Positions 1 through 10,050 of a DNA stretch of 64,000 nucleotides are shown piece after piece; positions within the stretch are counted from its first letter, which is position 1; the number at the start of each line of letters is the position of its first letter. The stretch covers positions 73,443,126-73,507,125 of the forward strand of contig CP154956.1 of assembly GCA_039621445.1 (NCBI GenBank). The letters are read 5' to 3'. Below the pieces are notes generated by a model that was not told where the DNA came from, ran no database searches, and worked only from the letters and a program-made list of their open reading frames with translations. The position numbers were made by a program, and so were the translations under genes. This stretch comes from Euglena gracilis (taxonomy: Eukaryota > Euglenida > Euglenophyceae > Euglenales).

Positions 1-379
1 ACAATTGGTTTTGTACAGGGGGAGGAGAGGGGAGATCCGACCCCCCCCCCTGAGTTTCGGCCCGGCACAAGTGTCAGAAAAACTTGTAACCTCAAAACCG
101 ACCCAAAATGCAACGTCGGGGACTTTGGCAAGTATAAGAAAACTTAAACTTTTGGGGCCGGGTCCCCTCTCCCCTGTGGGCAGGCCTCCCTTGGCAGTTG
201 GGGGGGGGGGGTTAGACTGCCCTTGCAGTAAGGGATGCCTTCCTTTTCACCCCGAGAAAAAATACACCCCAGTTTTGTCTGGCACTCCTTTCTGTGAGTA
301 GCTGCGGAGCGGGATGAAGAATGACGGAAGAAAAACAGGATTGGGTGAATGAAAACATGGGTTTAGATGCCAAGTAGTG
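1..379. other. no gene recognised
   Basis: Low-information sequence with C and G runs. It should lie in an intron or later part of the minus-strand FKBP gene, but I could not read the next FKBP exon here on either strand. Confidence 0.4.
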
Positions 380-485
380 TCACCAGGAAAATACGAAAAG
401 AAGAAAAGAAAGAAAAAGAAAGAAAGAAAAACGAAAGAAATATAAGAAAATAAAGAAAGAAATGAAATAAAGAAAGAAACAAATA

Positions 486-517
<32 letters not shown>

Positions 518-702
518 AGAAAGAAAGGAAAGAAATAATAATAAATAAAGAAAGAAATAAAGAAATAAATAAATAAATAAAGAAAGAAATAAAGAATTAA
601 ATAAATAAATAAAATAAAAGAATAAATAAATAAAAAAAAGAAATAAATAAAATAAATAATAAATAAATAAATAATAAAATAATAAGAATAAGAAGAAATA
701 AA

Positions 703-745
<43 letters not shown>

Positions 746-785
746 CATAATAATCCAATTAATAATAATAATAATAAGATAATAA

Positions 786-869
<84 letters not shown>

Positions 870-874
870 TAATA
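380..874. repeat. compound microsatellite: GAAA, AAAT, then AAT
   Basis: The tract passes from GAAA-rich (about 395-560) through AAAT-rich (about 540-690) to long AAT/ATA runs (about 700-870). Open frames across it translate only to I/Y/F/L runs and are not genes. It directly abuts the hAT element, and the AAT tract resumes on the element's other side, so the element probably jumped into the microsatellite. Confidence 0.95.
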
Positions 875-2240
875 CAGGGGGGGAAATTATGCGGTCTGGC
901 AGGCGGTGAAAAAATTCGGAAATTATGCGGAAAAATGCGGAAAATGCGGAAATTATGCGGAAATTATGCGGAAAAAAAATGCGGAAAATATGCGGAAAAA
1001 TGCGGAAAATGCGGAAAATATGCCGAAATTCTATGGTGTCCCAGGTCACATGGAGAGGACAGATATATTTCTACCTCACAATATGCAGGATCCCGATGCC
1101 ATTTGATTTCCATCGCCGATGCCCAAGCTTGCCAGAAGTCACCAAAATGCAATGGAAGAACAAAGCACAATAAAAATGTTCAGCGGCAGTATGCTCATTG
1201 TTCAAAAGACGCGGACGCAAATAAACAATGCGAACAGGTCAGAGGGAGGTGAAACGCCCAGACAAATCACCATTTAAATTGAAGCATGAATTCCAACCTC
1301 CGTGCATTATGTGACAAAGCCCACTGATCGGCATCCAGCTGTCCGCAAATGGAAAAAAACCTTTCCACACTTGCAGTGGCGACCGGGGAGGAAATCAGAA
1401 ACAAAACACGTTCACGAAAAAGAGATGGCCGGTGTGTCTTCCACCATTCAATTAACTCCTCTGGGCCGTCAATATCCCTTTTTGTGCATTGCAAATATTG
1501 TTCATCACATCCATCCAAACGCAACGCTGAGTAATCTGTGGGAGCTGATGACATAAGAGGCAAATTATTTGGGTTGAGCACACGAAGTTGACGATAAACG
1601 TGCTTCTGGCTTCATCGTACAATACTTTGCTTTTGCACCTCCACACCCACCGCCTCGTTTGCGCTTCTTAGGGACGTCAGCTGTGAAAGAAAATAAAAAT
1701 CACAGTCTCACACACCACCATCAGGCAATCACACCATTCTCGATCTCTTCTTCCACATCCTCAAAAGTGTCCAATGGAGTCTCAGGCTCCTCGTCAGGAA
1801 GCATCCGTGGAGGGGGGAGAAAAAGAGGAACAATCTGCGAAGAGGCAGACAAATTATGCATAAAATAGAGAGATGAAAAGACGAGCACTTGTGCTCTAAC
1901 ATATTGGGGAAACAATGAACCTTGTAGTTGACCCGAAACGTAAAAAATTCACAAAAAATGCGGAAATTATGCGGAAAAATGTGGAAATTATGCAAAAAAA
2001 ATGCGGTAATTATGCGGAAAAAAAAAAAATGCGGAAATTATGCGGAAAAATGCGGCAAAATGCGGAAAAATGCGGAAAAAATGCGGTCAAATGCGAAAAT
2101 GCGGAAAAATGCGGAAAATTTACAAAAAATGCGGAAAATATGCGGAAAAATGCGGAAAAATGCGGAATAATGCGGAATAATGCGGAAATGCGGAAAAATG
2201 CGGAACAATGCGGAATAATGCGGACCGTATAATTTCCCCC

Positions 2241-2245
<5 letters not shown>
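875..2245 (-). mobile_element. hAT-family DNA transposon, degenerate copy
   Basis: The ends are inverted: the left end begins CAGGGGGGGAAATTATGCGG and the right end, read inward on the other strand, begins CAGGGGGGGGGAAATTATAC. Both are followed by dense subterminal copies of ATGCGGAAA (about 910-1020 left, 1945-2225 right), the kind of array that hAT transposases bind in known elements. A transposase C-terminal fragment lies between them on the minus strand. At 1371 bp it is too short for a full hAT gene (usually about 600 residues or more), so it is internally deleted and non-autonomous. The expected 8-bp target duplication cannot be resolved because the flanks are AAT repeats. Confidence 0.8.
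1267..1581 (-). pseudogene. hAT transposase C-terminal dimerisation domain fragment
   Basis: The 104-residue frame contains EELIEWWKTHRPSLF and then SSPVATASVERFFSICGQ, the signature of the hAT C-terminal dimerisation (hATC) domain: a tryptophan-containing helix followed by the S-x-E-R-x-F-S motif. The catalytic RNase H-like core is absent. Just upstream on the same strand (about 1915-1721) a different frame encodes an acidic stretch (FEDVEEEIENG) that may be the preceding part of the same protein, now frameshifted. The gene is broken. Family assignment is firm; activity is not expected from this copy. Confidence 0.8.
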
Positions 2246-2440
<195 letters not shown>

Positions 2441-2485
2441 AATAATGGTGACAACCACTTGCACAAAAAAAAAGCATAGCCAAAC

Positions 2486-2626
2486 CTGATTTGGAGCAAA
2501 TGTTGTTGGTTCCCCACGCTTGTAGCTGGAGTCGAATTCTGTCCCATCAATCAGAGTTCCGGCATAATGGCACTCGCAAGGAGAATCAATTGTTGGATGA
2601 AATGCACCAGTTCCTTGCCTCAGAAC
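2486..2626 (-). CDS. FKBP exon 2 (isomerase core)
   Basis: 47 codons. The acceptor follows a T-rich tract ending TTTCACAG; the donor is CAG|GTTTGG. The exon encodes the middle of the FKBP fold, including the CxCHYAG segment typical of the thylakoid/bacterial MIP-like and secretory subgroup. Ends in phase 0, so another coding exon must follow. Confidence 0.88.
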
Positions 2627-3153
2627 CTGTGAAAAAAATAACAGATGAGCAATCAGGTATTACCATCAACGACCAGCCGACTTTCCAATGCTGAAAAAAA
2701 CCCAAAACTGTGATTGAAAAAAGAGACAGAAACGTCCAAGCAGGAAAAGTTTGATTTTGAAGTTTTGAAAAATCAAGCAACACAACAAAGCGCTAGAAAA
2801 CAATGTAAAACAAAAATCCTTCAAAAAAAAAGCATTTCCCCATGTCTTTGGTTGGTCGACCCCAATCGGCATTGAGTTTGATCCTGTGAATGGACGCTTC
2901 AAATGTACTTTTGCTTGACTTGATATAAATTTGATTAGAATTCTCTCTTCTAAATGTTTCAAGAAAACAACAAATATGTAATACAAAAAATAAACTAATT
3001 ATACCACATAAAAACCTTGTATTGCAGACCAGAAGGTAAAGTAATGACTCCCTCTTTCAGCTTATTTGCCTCAAGGAATGCCTTGCCTTTGGCATGGGTT
3101 CCGCCCCATGCCGCACATATCAAACATAAAGCCGTAACAAGAAAAATGTGCAT
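2486..3153 (-). CDS. FKBP-type peptidyl-prolyl cis-trans isomerase, secreted, partial
   Basis: Two exons on the minus strand encode the first 93 residues of an FKBP. Exon 1 (3153-3016) starts at a Met followed by a hydrophobic signal peptide (IFLVTALCLICAAWGG) and the FKBP entry segment LPSGLQYK. Exon 2 (2626-2486) gives VLRQGTGAFHPTIDSPCECH, then YAGTLIDGTEFDSSYKRGEP and FAPNQ, the strand-loop region that forms the isomerase pocket (Y, F and D of YAG...EFDSS are the usual binding residues). Both splice junctions are phase 0 and GT-AG. An upstream in-frame Met exists, but starting at MHIF gives a clean signal peptide. Expected role: proline isomerisation of folding proteins in the ER or another secretory compartment. 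The rest of the domain (normally beginning VIxGWTEA) is missing and should lie beyond the hAT insertion or off the left edge. Confidence 0.88.
3016..3153 (-). CDS. FKBP exon 1 (signal peptide and domain entry)
   Basis: 46 codons from ATG at 3153. The donor reads AAG|GTTTTTATG. Residues 2-18 are strongly hydrophobic, consistent with a signal peptide; residues 21-46 match the N-terminal helix and first strand of secreted FKBPs (KGKAFLEAN, KEGVITLPSGLQYK). Confidence 0.85.
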
Positions 3154-3817
3154 CACGTCACTGCGATTGAAACAAGAAATGTTTGCATTCAAACAACGCG
3201 AGTCACGGGGGTCACAGGGGGGGGTCACAGGGGGGAAATCGCCTTTTTGGGGGACCGAAAACTGAGCTGTTCCCTTGCATTTTTGGCAAAAGGGCTCTTT
3301 CCGGTTAATTTTGGGCATTATATTTTTTTTCTCGAGCCGCCAAGGTCCGATTTGCAGGTCACAGTGGGGTCACGGGGGGGGGGGGGGACTGCGCTCCCAA
3401 CAAAAAAAAACGCTCCCCTGAAGACCCTATTTCCAATCCCAAATCAAACCTTGAAGATGTCGGCAATCAAATACATCGATTGTATCTAGCCCTTTTGCTT
3501 TTTATATCAAGAAAGGCTTCCGCCCATTTCCCTCCCTTGCGTCATCACCTCAGCATGGCAAAATGGGTGGGGACCAGAAATACTCCTCAAAATACCAAAA
3601 TCAACTCATCTCAAATCAAAATCAGAAAAAAAATGTCACTCAGCCAGTTCAGGTGATGATCCTTACCCAATTGTTTGATGAATCCCAGTTGTTTGGGTTA
3701 TAGTTAAAGAGGGTCAGGGTGAAAGGTTAGGGTCAGGGTTAGATTGCGTAATTGTTTGGATTAAAATTTGGGTTCGACGCTTGCCAACAAACACCAAAAA
3801 AATCCCTTTTCTGTATA
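3154..3817. other. upstream region of FKBP gene, no further gene seen
   Basis: Should hold the FKBP promoter and 5' leader. I see no TATA box I would defend. It carries G-runs near 3220 and 3377 and a degenerate GGGTTAG-like stretch near 3710-3750, too irregular to call telomeric. Confidence 0.35.
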
Positions 3818-3916
3818 GTGTTTCGTGATCTGATCCCGCTTTTTCACCGAAAACCCGGGGGCACCGTAGGCGCCCCCGGTTTTTCGGTGAAAAAGTGGGA
3901 ACAGATCACGAAACAC
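3818..3916. repeat. foldback palindrome A
   Basis: About 48-bp inverted arms around a short centre. The left arm runs GTGTTTCGTGATCTGATCCC onward to a CCCGGGGGC core; the right arm repeats it inverted with a few mismatches. The same core sequence recurs in palindrome B at 11879. Immediately to the right begins the GAAACCGTGT terminus of the element at 3919. Confidence 0.9.
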
Positions 3917-3918
3917 AT

Positions 3919-5516
3919 TTGAAACCGTGTTCAGAGTCCACGATGTCCAGCGTCAGGTGAAAAACCGTGTTCAAGTCCACGTGATTTGCGCAAAAAAAAT
4001 GGCAATTATGGTGAGCACGTGTACAAAAATGGGGCAACACGTTTATTGGCAATAAATGTGTTCAGATCACGTTTCTTTTTGGAAGATGTGTTCAGTCCAC
4101 GTGTTCAGGAAAATGTGTTCAGTCCACGTGTACAATGTCAATAAACGTGTTCAGAACGCAGTTTTTTGGCGGATTAACGTGTTCAGTCCACGTGTACATG
4201 GTCAATAAACGTGTTCACTCTCAAATGTTTTTTAGGGTATTTTTCTTCAATTTTACTCTTCCCATTTTCTCCCACAAGCTCTGGAAGGTGCGGAATGGCT
4301 TGAAGCAAGCAATTGAGGGGTTCTTTGGGGGGACCGGGCGTCTCTCTGCTTCTCTTGGCATCCTTCGACTTTCCCCGCAGTTATGTTGCGCCTGGCTACC
4401 CTCACTGAGTGCCAGATGCCCCTCCCCCCTCACGGTAACAGAGTTCGTGAATGCCCTCCAAAAGGTGAAGTCTCCATCCAAGGAAGCCGACGCTTTGCTC
4501 GGAGAAATTCTGCCACCCGACTTAGTGCCCGCAAAGGATTATTGTCGGGACCGAATGGCCGCCCTAAATTGCCCATGGGTACAGCACGCCAAATTGGATG
4601 ACTGTCTTTTGGGGTGGGCACGCTGGTGTATTGATGCTCGGGAGTTGTACTCAACTCTCGAGCAACAGCTGGCATGCGTTGCTGTGCGGATGGAGAGGGC
4701 TGGCACCAATTTTCAGGTGGCCCTTGTGTTTTTGCACAAGGTGTCAGATCGCAACGGCCCACCAATCGTGGCCTCCTCCGTCTCTCAGTTCCCCAAGTTC
4801 ACAGCCTTCTTTGCCCCTCTGGCAGCGAAGGCTTTGGACGAGAAAGCTGCTGGATGGAAGGGACATCCATACAACAACGTTCTCACCGAGGAGGAATTGA
4901 TTACGGTGGTGGCCGTGGTACAGGAGAAAAGATTTTGGATGTCCAACGACGGAACGTACTGTGCCTTGGTTTTACCACTGCGTACAGAGCGGAGGTCCTG
5001 AAACGCCTGGTGGTCGAAAGTTTCAAACCACGCATGGTTAACACATGGCTCTGTTTTGTGTATCTCATGCAACGACACGTATCATTTTGTATGTGCTGAC
5101 CTCCGCCGTGCTCCCAAACGTCCCTGGAGATGCCCGGGTCCGTAGTGTGTCCTGGCCGTCGGGCCGCGAGGTGTTTGCAATACGTTTGCATACATCCTCC
5201 CCATTCCTCCCCCACTGTCGTTGGCGACTCTTGGAGACACTCAACAATGAGTGTTGCTGGTATGACTGCTCTTGTGATCTTTCTGTCCGTTTCACTCTGG
5301 GTAGTGAACACAATTTTTTGGAAGATAAATGTGTTCAGTCCACGTGTACAATGCCAATAAACGCGTTCAGATCACGATTTTTGTGCAGTAAAACGTGTTC
5401 AGTCCACGTGTAGAGTGTCAATAAACGTGTTCAGTCCACGTTTATCGTCGCTGTACACGTGGTACTGAACACGGTTTTTCACGACACTGTCATTCGTGGA
5501 CTGAACACGGTTTCAA
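3919..5516 (+). mobile_element. element with GAAACCGTGT inverted termini, copy 1
   Basis: The left terminus reads TTTGAAACCGTGTTCAG, then TCCACGATG and GTGAAAAACCGTGTTCA. The right terminus, read inward from 5516, reads ATTGAAACCGTGTTCAGTCC, then ACGAATG and GTGAAAAACCGTGTTCAG. These are clear inverted repeats of about 60-70 bp. Inside them, on both sides, are arrays of AACGTGTTCAGTCCACGTGT (3960-4215 and 5330-5450). The middle carries a degenerate protein frame (next entry). No target duplication was recognised. The family is not one I can name. Confidence 0.65.
4231..5317 (+). pseudogene. element-encoded protein, tyrosine-recombinase-like family, copy 1
   Basis: A continuous frame to 5001 includes EFVNALQKVKSPSKEADALL, LDDCLLGWARWCIDARELYS, TLEQQ and, near its end, FPKFTAFFAPLAAKALDEK and TEEELI. 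The minus-strand frame at 10.4-10.9 kb has the same order of motifs, so this is a protein family and not chance. After 4970 the frame shifts to a second conserved block (TAYRAEVLKRLVVESFKP) and a third (near 5080: YHFVCADLRRAPKRP in one frame, ILYVLTSAVLPNV in another). The recombinase assignment rests on copy 2; this copy lacks that segment. Frameshifts and a stop make it a pseudogene. The N-terminal block matches no domain I recognise. Confidence 0.5.
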
Positions 5517-6436
5517 TATTTTTCTTCCTAGCACAACCTAACACAAAACTTGCCTAACACAAAACCTTGCCTAACACAAAACCTGGGCTCGGGCCTGTTT
5601 TTGGAACTTTTTTGCAAGTTTTTTTTGGCAAGTTTTTGGGAAAACTTGCCAAAGAAATTGGCATGTTTTTGGGACTTGCCAATTTCTTTGTTTCCCTTTG
5701 CCGACAGTGCGCTTCTTTGAAATGCAGCTGGCAGCTCATTTAAAACGAAGCCCAAAATGATTTTTTTTCAAAAAAATAGAAATTGTTTTTGCTTTTTAAA
5801 AAAAACAATATATCAGAAAAGGGGTGGCGGACGCCGGTTCTGTCGTGAACCCGGCGTCCGGGGCCGGTTTCACGACAGAACCGGTGTGCGCCACCCCTTT
5901 TTTAAAGCGGCGTTTCAGGGACACTGGGTTCACAACAGAACCGGCATCCCCAACCTTCGGTCAAAGCACACTCCCAGGACCAATCTCCGACCACTAATCT
6001 GAAATATCACGTTACTTTGCATTTCGCCAAATTCCGACGATCGCGAGCGTATCTCTGGCTGTGTCAATTGTTCAGGTACAAACTACAAACTCACCCCTCA
6101 ATCGAAAGCTCTTTTCACCAGACGACTAGTGATCACCACCAAATTCAGCCACGCTGCACAGTACTCTATAATCCTGTCCCAGGGAAGTCCTAATTTCACA
6201 ATTCTTGTACCCCCCTGGACCCCTCAGGTCGTCGATTCGAAGAGAAAAATTGTTTCTGTATGGTTCATTAAGCATCTTAAACCAAGCAGCACCAAAAATC
6301 ACCAAATTTCGACTCAGATTCTGGCCGATCCGACGATTGCGAGAGTATCTCCCAGGTCGGGATGACGCTTTGCACTGCTGTGTTGGATTGCATTCTGCTC
6401 TTCGCAAATCAAACAGCTGATTTCTTTCCACCCTTC
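5517..6436. repeat. repeat-rich interval with GC palindrome
   Basis: 5540-5590 has three copies of a CCTAACACAAAAC unit. 5822-5898 is an inverted repeat centred on GGCGTCCGGGGCC with ACGCCGGTTCTGTCGTGAAC arms. 6080-6240 resembles 6680-6830 (AAGCTCTTTTCA followed by GCTGCACAGTACTCTAT or its variant), so both are copies of one dispersed repeat. No gene seen. Confidence 0.6.
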
Positions 6437-6437
6437 T

Positions 6438-6600
6438 TGCTGCAAATATATATACATATACATATGTATATATAGGTATATATATATATATATATTCATA
6501 TATATACATATATACATATATATATATATCTGCAAATATACATACATATACATATGTATACATATATATTCATATATATACATATATATGTATATGTATA

Positions 6601-6644
<44 letters not shown>

Positions 6645-6645
6645 G
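6438..6645. repeat. TATA/TATACA microsatellite
   Basis: Alternating TA and TATACATA runs with a short TG run near 6600-6612. Y/I-rich frames across it are not genes. Confidence 0.95.
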
Positions 6646-7136
6646 CTGCGTGCAACGTTAGGGTACCAAGTTACCCCTCGTTCAAAAGCTCTTTTCAACA
6701 AACAACCAGCGGTGGTCATCAGATTTTTCCACGTTGCACGGTGGTACTCTATTTCCAAAACAGCACCAATTTTCACCAAAATTGGATATCCACCCCTGTG
6801 GTCCCCAAATGGCAAATTTCATTGTGCTACATGGTAAAAATAGTCATATCAGGACCTGTCCAGGGCCGTTTTTGGGCACTTTTGATGACATTTTTAGGAA
6901 TGACAAACCCGGCGTTAAGGACGCCGGGTTTTGGACAAAACCGGCGTCCCTAACCCCTTTTCACGGACAGAACCGGCGTTAACGATTAATTGCGATTAAT
7001 CGGGGGGTCTCAGACGATTAACGATCAATTGGTGGGATACTTTCGCAAAGGAACAAAAAAATCAACATCCACAAAAAGAAGAATGGAAAAAATTGTGAGA
7101 GTGGCCTCGTCAGCTGCGTACTTTAAGCAGTATGAC
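6646..7136. other. dispersed repeat copy and GC palindrome, no gene
   Basis: 6660-6830 repeats the sequence at 6080-6240 in diverged form. 6906-6980 holds ACCCGGCGTTAAGGACGCCG and ACCGGCGTCC, another member of the ACGCCGG inverted module. GATTAATC repeats near 6988-7030 begin a possible element that ends near 7625. Confidence 0.5.
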
Positions 7137-7318
7137 AGGCGAATAGCTCAGTGGTAGAGGGCAAAGATCCCTGCGGTACCCTAAAGAACTCTAAGCCCTA
7201 GTAATCTGGAGCCTAGGGAACTCCAAACCTCTTACATTTCTTTCGGGCTTGCAGTTCAGCACAAGGCGAGCGGCCCAGTAGTAGACCTGCGGTCGTGGGT
7301 TCAATTCTACCACGCCTT
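7137..7318 (+). pseudogene. tRNA-like sequence with separated A and B boxes
   Basis: An A-box-like AGCTCAGTGGTAGAG at about 7146 and a B-box-like GGGTTCAATTCT at about 7298 lie some 150 bp apart, too far for an ordinary tRNA. A second weak A-box-like stretch (GCCCAGTAGTAGACC) lies at about 7273. The final ACGCCTT could pair with AAGGCG at about 7263, but the T stem does not pair well. Best read as a rearranged tRNA copy or a tRNA-derived SINE head; an intron-bearing tRNA is less likely. Confidence 0.4.
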
Positions 7319-7374
7319 TTATGATTCAACTTTTGTTGGTAAAAAACATTGTGTAGAATTCAGTGAAAAAGTAT

Positions 7375-7445
7375 TATACATGGTGGGAATTGAACCCACA
7401 CCTCGCACTTATTAAGTGCACGCTCTACCACTTAACTGCATGCAT
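7375..7445 (-). tRNA. tRNA-Ile (AAT anticodon)
   Basis: On the minus strand a full cloverleaf can be drawn: acceptor ATGCATG pairs with CATGTAT (one G-U); D arm with AGTGGTA loop; anticodon stem TGCAC/GTGCG around the loop TTAATAA, giving anticodon AAT; variable loop AGGT; T stem GTGGG/CCCAC around TTCAATT; discriminator A. One D-stem pair (13-22) is mismatched. No intron. The CCA is not encoded. The unusual acceptor leaves open a tRNA-derived repeat or organelle-derived copy. Confidence 0.65.
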
Positions 7446-7639
7446 GGTTATGTTATCAGAGCATTTCTCATCATAGCCTCTGTCTTGAACATTGGGATGC
7501 GGTGTCTTGGTTTATCACGTTGTGAGATGTTGTCCTCCAGTTTTTGTGGACGGAGTAATCCCCCCCACCGAATGATTCGATTAATTGGCGGCCACAAACG
7601 ATTAATCGATTAATTGATTAATCAAATCTATCCTACCAC

Positions 7640-8880
7640 CCCCGATTCCAATGGACGTCATTGATGTGGACGATGAATGGATTGAGGACTCGAGCCCTCG
7701 GTAGCGGATTGGATGACTGTTGAAGAGAGGGCTGAGCTGAGGCCGAACGACAGGTAACCTTCCAATTTACAAAAAGTCAACCTGCTGGCCCTGTTTTCAG
7801 ATATTGGCGCCGGAACGGCATCGACGGGTGCCAGCAGCAAGCAGCAATAACTGCTTGAAACTTATCTCACAACGACGGGAGACAAGGGCCTTGGTGGAGT
7901 ATGAACACCAGAGGGGATAGAGCACAAAAATGAGGGACAGGTGGACGGAAGCCTACTTTCGGTCACGTTGTCGGCACAACACCCACGCTGCTTTTACACT
8001 TTTAAAATTGTATCCCTATTGTGCTTTGTCGCAATGTAACTCTTAAATTTTCATTTTGCATAAGCCTGCCCATTGCGCTTTGGCGCAATGAGCAGCAATT
8101 TTTATTTTTTTTATTTTATCACTGTGGGTGGAGAGAGCAGCCCTGGAAGCATCTCATCACCAGAGCGGACAGAGCTAAGGTGGAGAGAAACCTTGCCTGG
8201 GACAGGAAGCCAACCCCCTGGTGTGTGAAATCAACCACAAACTTCTTCATATCCAGACGTCTCTTGTCTTAGGTGTTGTGAGCCCAACCGCCAATGCCAG
8301 AGGTTCCTCCAACTTGCTTTGCGGTTAAGCATGCCTGAGGGGCCCTTCTTTTTGGCCGACTTTTGGTAGTCGAAATTTTTCTGTTCGGAAAAGAACAGGT
8401 ACCAGATGAACCCTTGGAATCACATCCGAGGAAACAGTTTTAGGCGTCGAAAAGTTGTTTTAAAAAAGCTCGTCACCCAGGATTTGAAGCACACAACTTT
8501 GGGGATGAGCGAATGGAATTGAGAGATCGAAATGGTCCGTTAACAACGGCGGAGAAGGGAAGACATGTTGACACACCTCTTTACGGTAATTTGCATCCTA
8601 CCAGACAGCCATATCACACCGAGCAGATGGAGGGCATTGTTCAGCCAAAACAGGTATTTCTGTCAACATCCCAAAAAAACCCACTTTGTGCACTGAGTGC
8701 AAGGTGACTGAGGCTCCACAGCCTACCGCCCACGATTCGTCTTATTGTAACAGCTACTCCCTCTCCAGTGCTTGAATAGTTCAAAAGCACCAACCAAGCT
8801 TCTGGCACAGCAGCGTTCAAACCCCCCTCATCATTCTCCTCTATTGCCCACCTTCTCACACAGCACGAACGCATTCAAAT
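7640..8880. other. no gene recognised; possible short coding remnant
   Basis: 7652-7790 contains an ATG frame (MDVIDVDDEWIEDSSPR) followed by a GT-like donor; too short to assign. 7985-8100 is a diverged third copy of the 173-bp unit that is tandem at 9131-9476. Confidence 0.4.
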
Positions 8881-8894
8881 GCATCTGCCATTTG

Positions 8895-9080
8895 AAAGGA
8901 CATTGCGCTTAAGCGCAAATGTTTTACCTTGCGCTTAAGCGCAATGCAAAACATTTGCGCTTCAGCGCAATGAATAACAGAAGCCCCTGAGCTTATGGGA
9001 GTCCCTCTGATGTGTGATAGGGGCCCTCTGTACAGCCAGTGTGTGGGCTTGGTGAGGAAATACATTGCGCCGAAGCGCAA
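8895..9080. repeat. GCGCTTAAGCGC palindrome cluster with conserved tail
   Basis: Repeated ATTGCGCTTAAGCGCAA palindromes (8905-8970) followed by a tail starting ACAGAAGCCCCTGAGCTTAT. The same cluster plus tail recurs at 14930-15095, so this is a dispersed repeat about 180 bp long. Confidence 0.75.
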
Positions 9081-9130
9081 ACCATCATACAAAAGAATGA
9101 GAAGCGCAAACAGGCGGCTGACGATATTGC

Positions 9131-9476
9131 GCTTCGGTGCAACACTCATGCTTTTGTAAAATTATAAAAATTGTATTTATATTGCGCTTTGGCACAAAGT
9201 AACTCTTAAATTTCCATTCTTCATAAGCCCACCCATTGCGCTGTGGCGCAATGGAAACACATGTTGACACATATGTTGTTATCATTGTGCAAATGCGGCA
9301 ATGCGCTTCGGTGCAACACTCATGCTTTTGTAAAATTATAAAAATTGTATTTATATTGCGCTTTGGCACAAGGTAACTCTTAAATTTCCATTCTTCATAA
9401 GCCCACCCATTGCGCTGTGGCGCAATGGAAACGCATGTTGACACATATGTTGTTATCATTGTGCAAATGCGGCAAT
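9131..9476. repeat. 173-bp unit in tandem (two copies)
   Basis: GCTTCGGTGCAACACTCATG starts a unit at 9131 and again at 9304; the copies differ at very few positions. Each holds ATTGCGCTTTGGC and ATTGCGCTGTGGCGCAATGG. Frames through it gave a spurious 175-residue ORF on the minus strand. Confidence 0.9.
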
Positions 9477-9726
9477 GGTTACCCACATGTTGAATTACAA
9501 AAAAGTAAAAAAAATGCGCCAAAGTGCAAAGCGTTTTATTTTTTGTAATGAAAAAAATTTGCGCCAATTTGCGTCCCCTTGTTTCATCACCCAGCGCTTT
9601 GTGTTCATGCACACTGGGACCCGGGAGAGCTGTGCCCGTAGACCATGAAGTTCCAAGTTGTTGCTTTCATCCCCAAGCCCTGGGGTGCAGGGAGACACTA
9701 TTCTCAGATTGTCCTGAGTCTCAGGC

Positions 9727-9945
9727 CGCGTTGTTTGAAACCGTGTTCAGTCCACAATGTACACCGGCCGTGAAAACCGTGTTCAGTCCACATGTACAGC
9801 GTGGTGTACACGTGGACGTCCACGTGTACACGTGGTGTACATGTGATCTAAACACGTGTACACCATGGTGTACACGTGGACTGATCACGTGTACACCAGG
9901 TGTACACGTGGACGTCCACATGTACACCACGGTGTACTGGGATTT
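9727..9945. repeat. GAAACCGTGT terminus and CACGTGTACA array, copy 2
   Basis: Starts TTTGAAACCGTGTTCAGTCC, as does copy 1 at 3919, then runs into nested palindromes of GTGTACACGTGGACGTCCAC type. An inverted version of the array lies at 13060-13190. The two bracket 3.4 kb that contains the second recombinase-like pseudogene. Confidence 0.75.
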
Positions 9946-10050
9946 GTTTCTACAGGATTGCAACGGGAAATGTCACAGCCCTGGTGAACATAAAGAAAGA
10001 ACTCACTTGGCAACAAATGTGCGGGTCGACGAAAGGGTGACGTGCAAACA

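Larger units (their letters stand above)
6988..7625. repeat. possible element bounded by GATTAATC inverted ends
   Basis: The left end has GCGATTAATCGGGGGG; the right end has AATCCCCCCCACCGAATGAT followed by several ATTAATCGATTAAT units. A similar pair lies at 33180-33245 and 33480-33530. The interval would enclose both tRNA-like sequences. Boundaries are approximate. Confidence 0.35.

Noticed and set aside
380-748. Long minus-strand frames rich in I, F, L and Y
   Set aside because: Translations of GAAA and AAT microsatellites.
3700-3755. Interstitial telomere repeat
   Set aside because: GGGTTAG and GGGTCAGGG words are few and irregular.
3818-3916. Rho-independent-type terminator or riboswitch
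   Set aside because: The hairpin is part of a dispersed foldback repeat in eukaryotic DNA, not placed at a gene end.
9085-9612. 175-residue minus-strand frame with an internal repeat
   Set aside because: Arises from the 173-bp tandem duplication; no domain, and the frame is interrupted by palindromic repeats.
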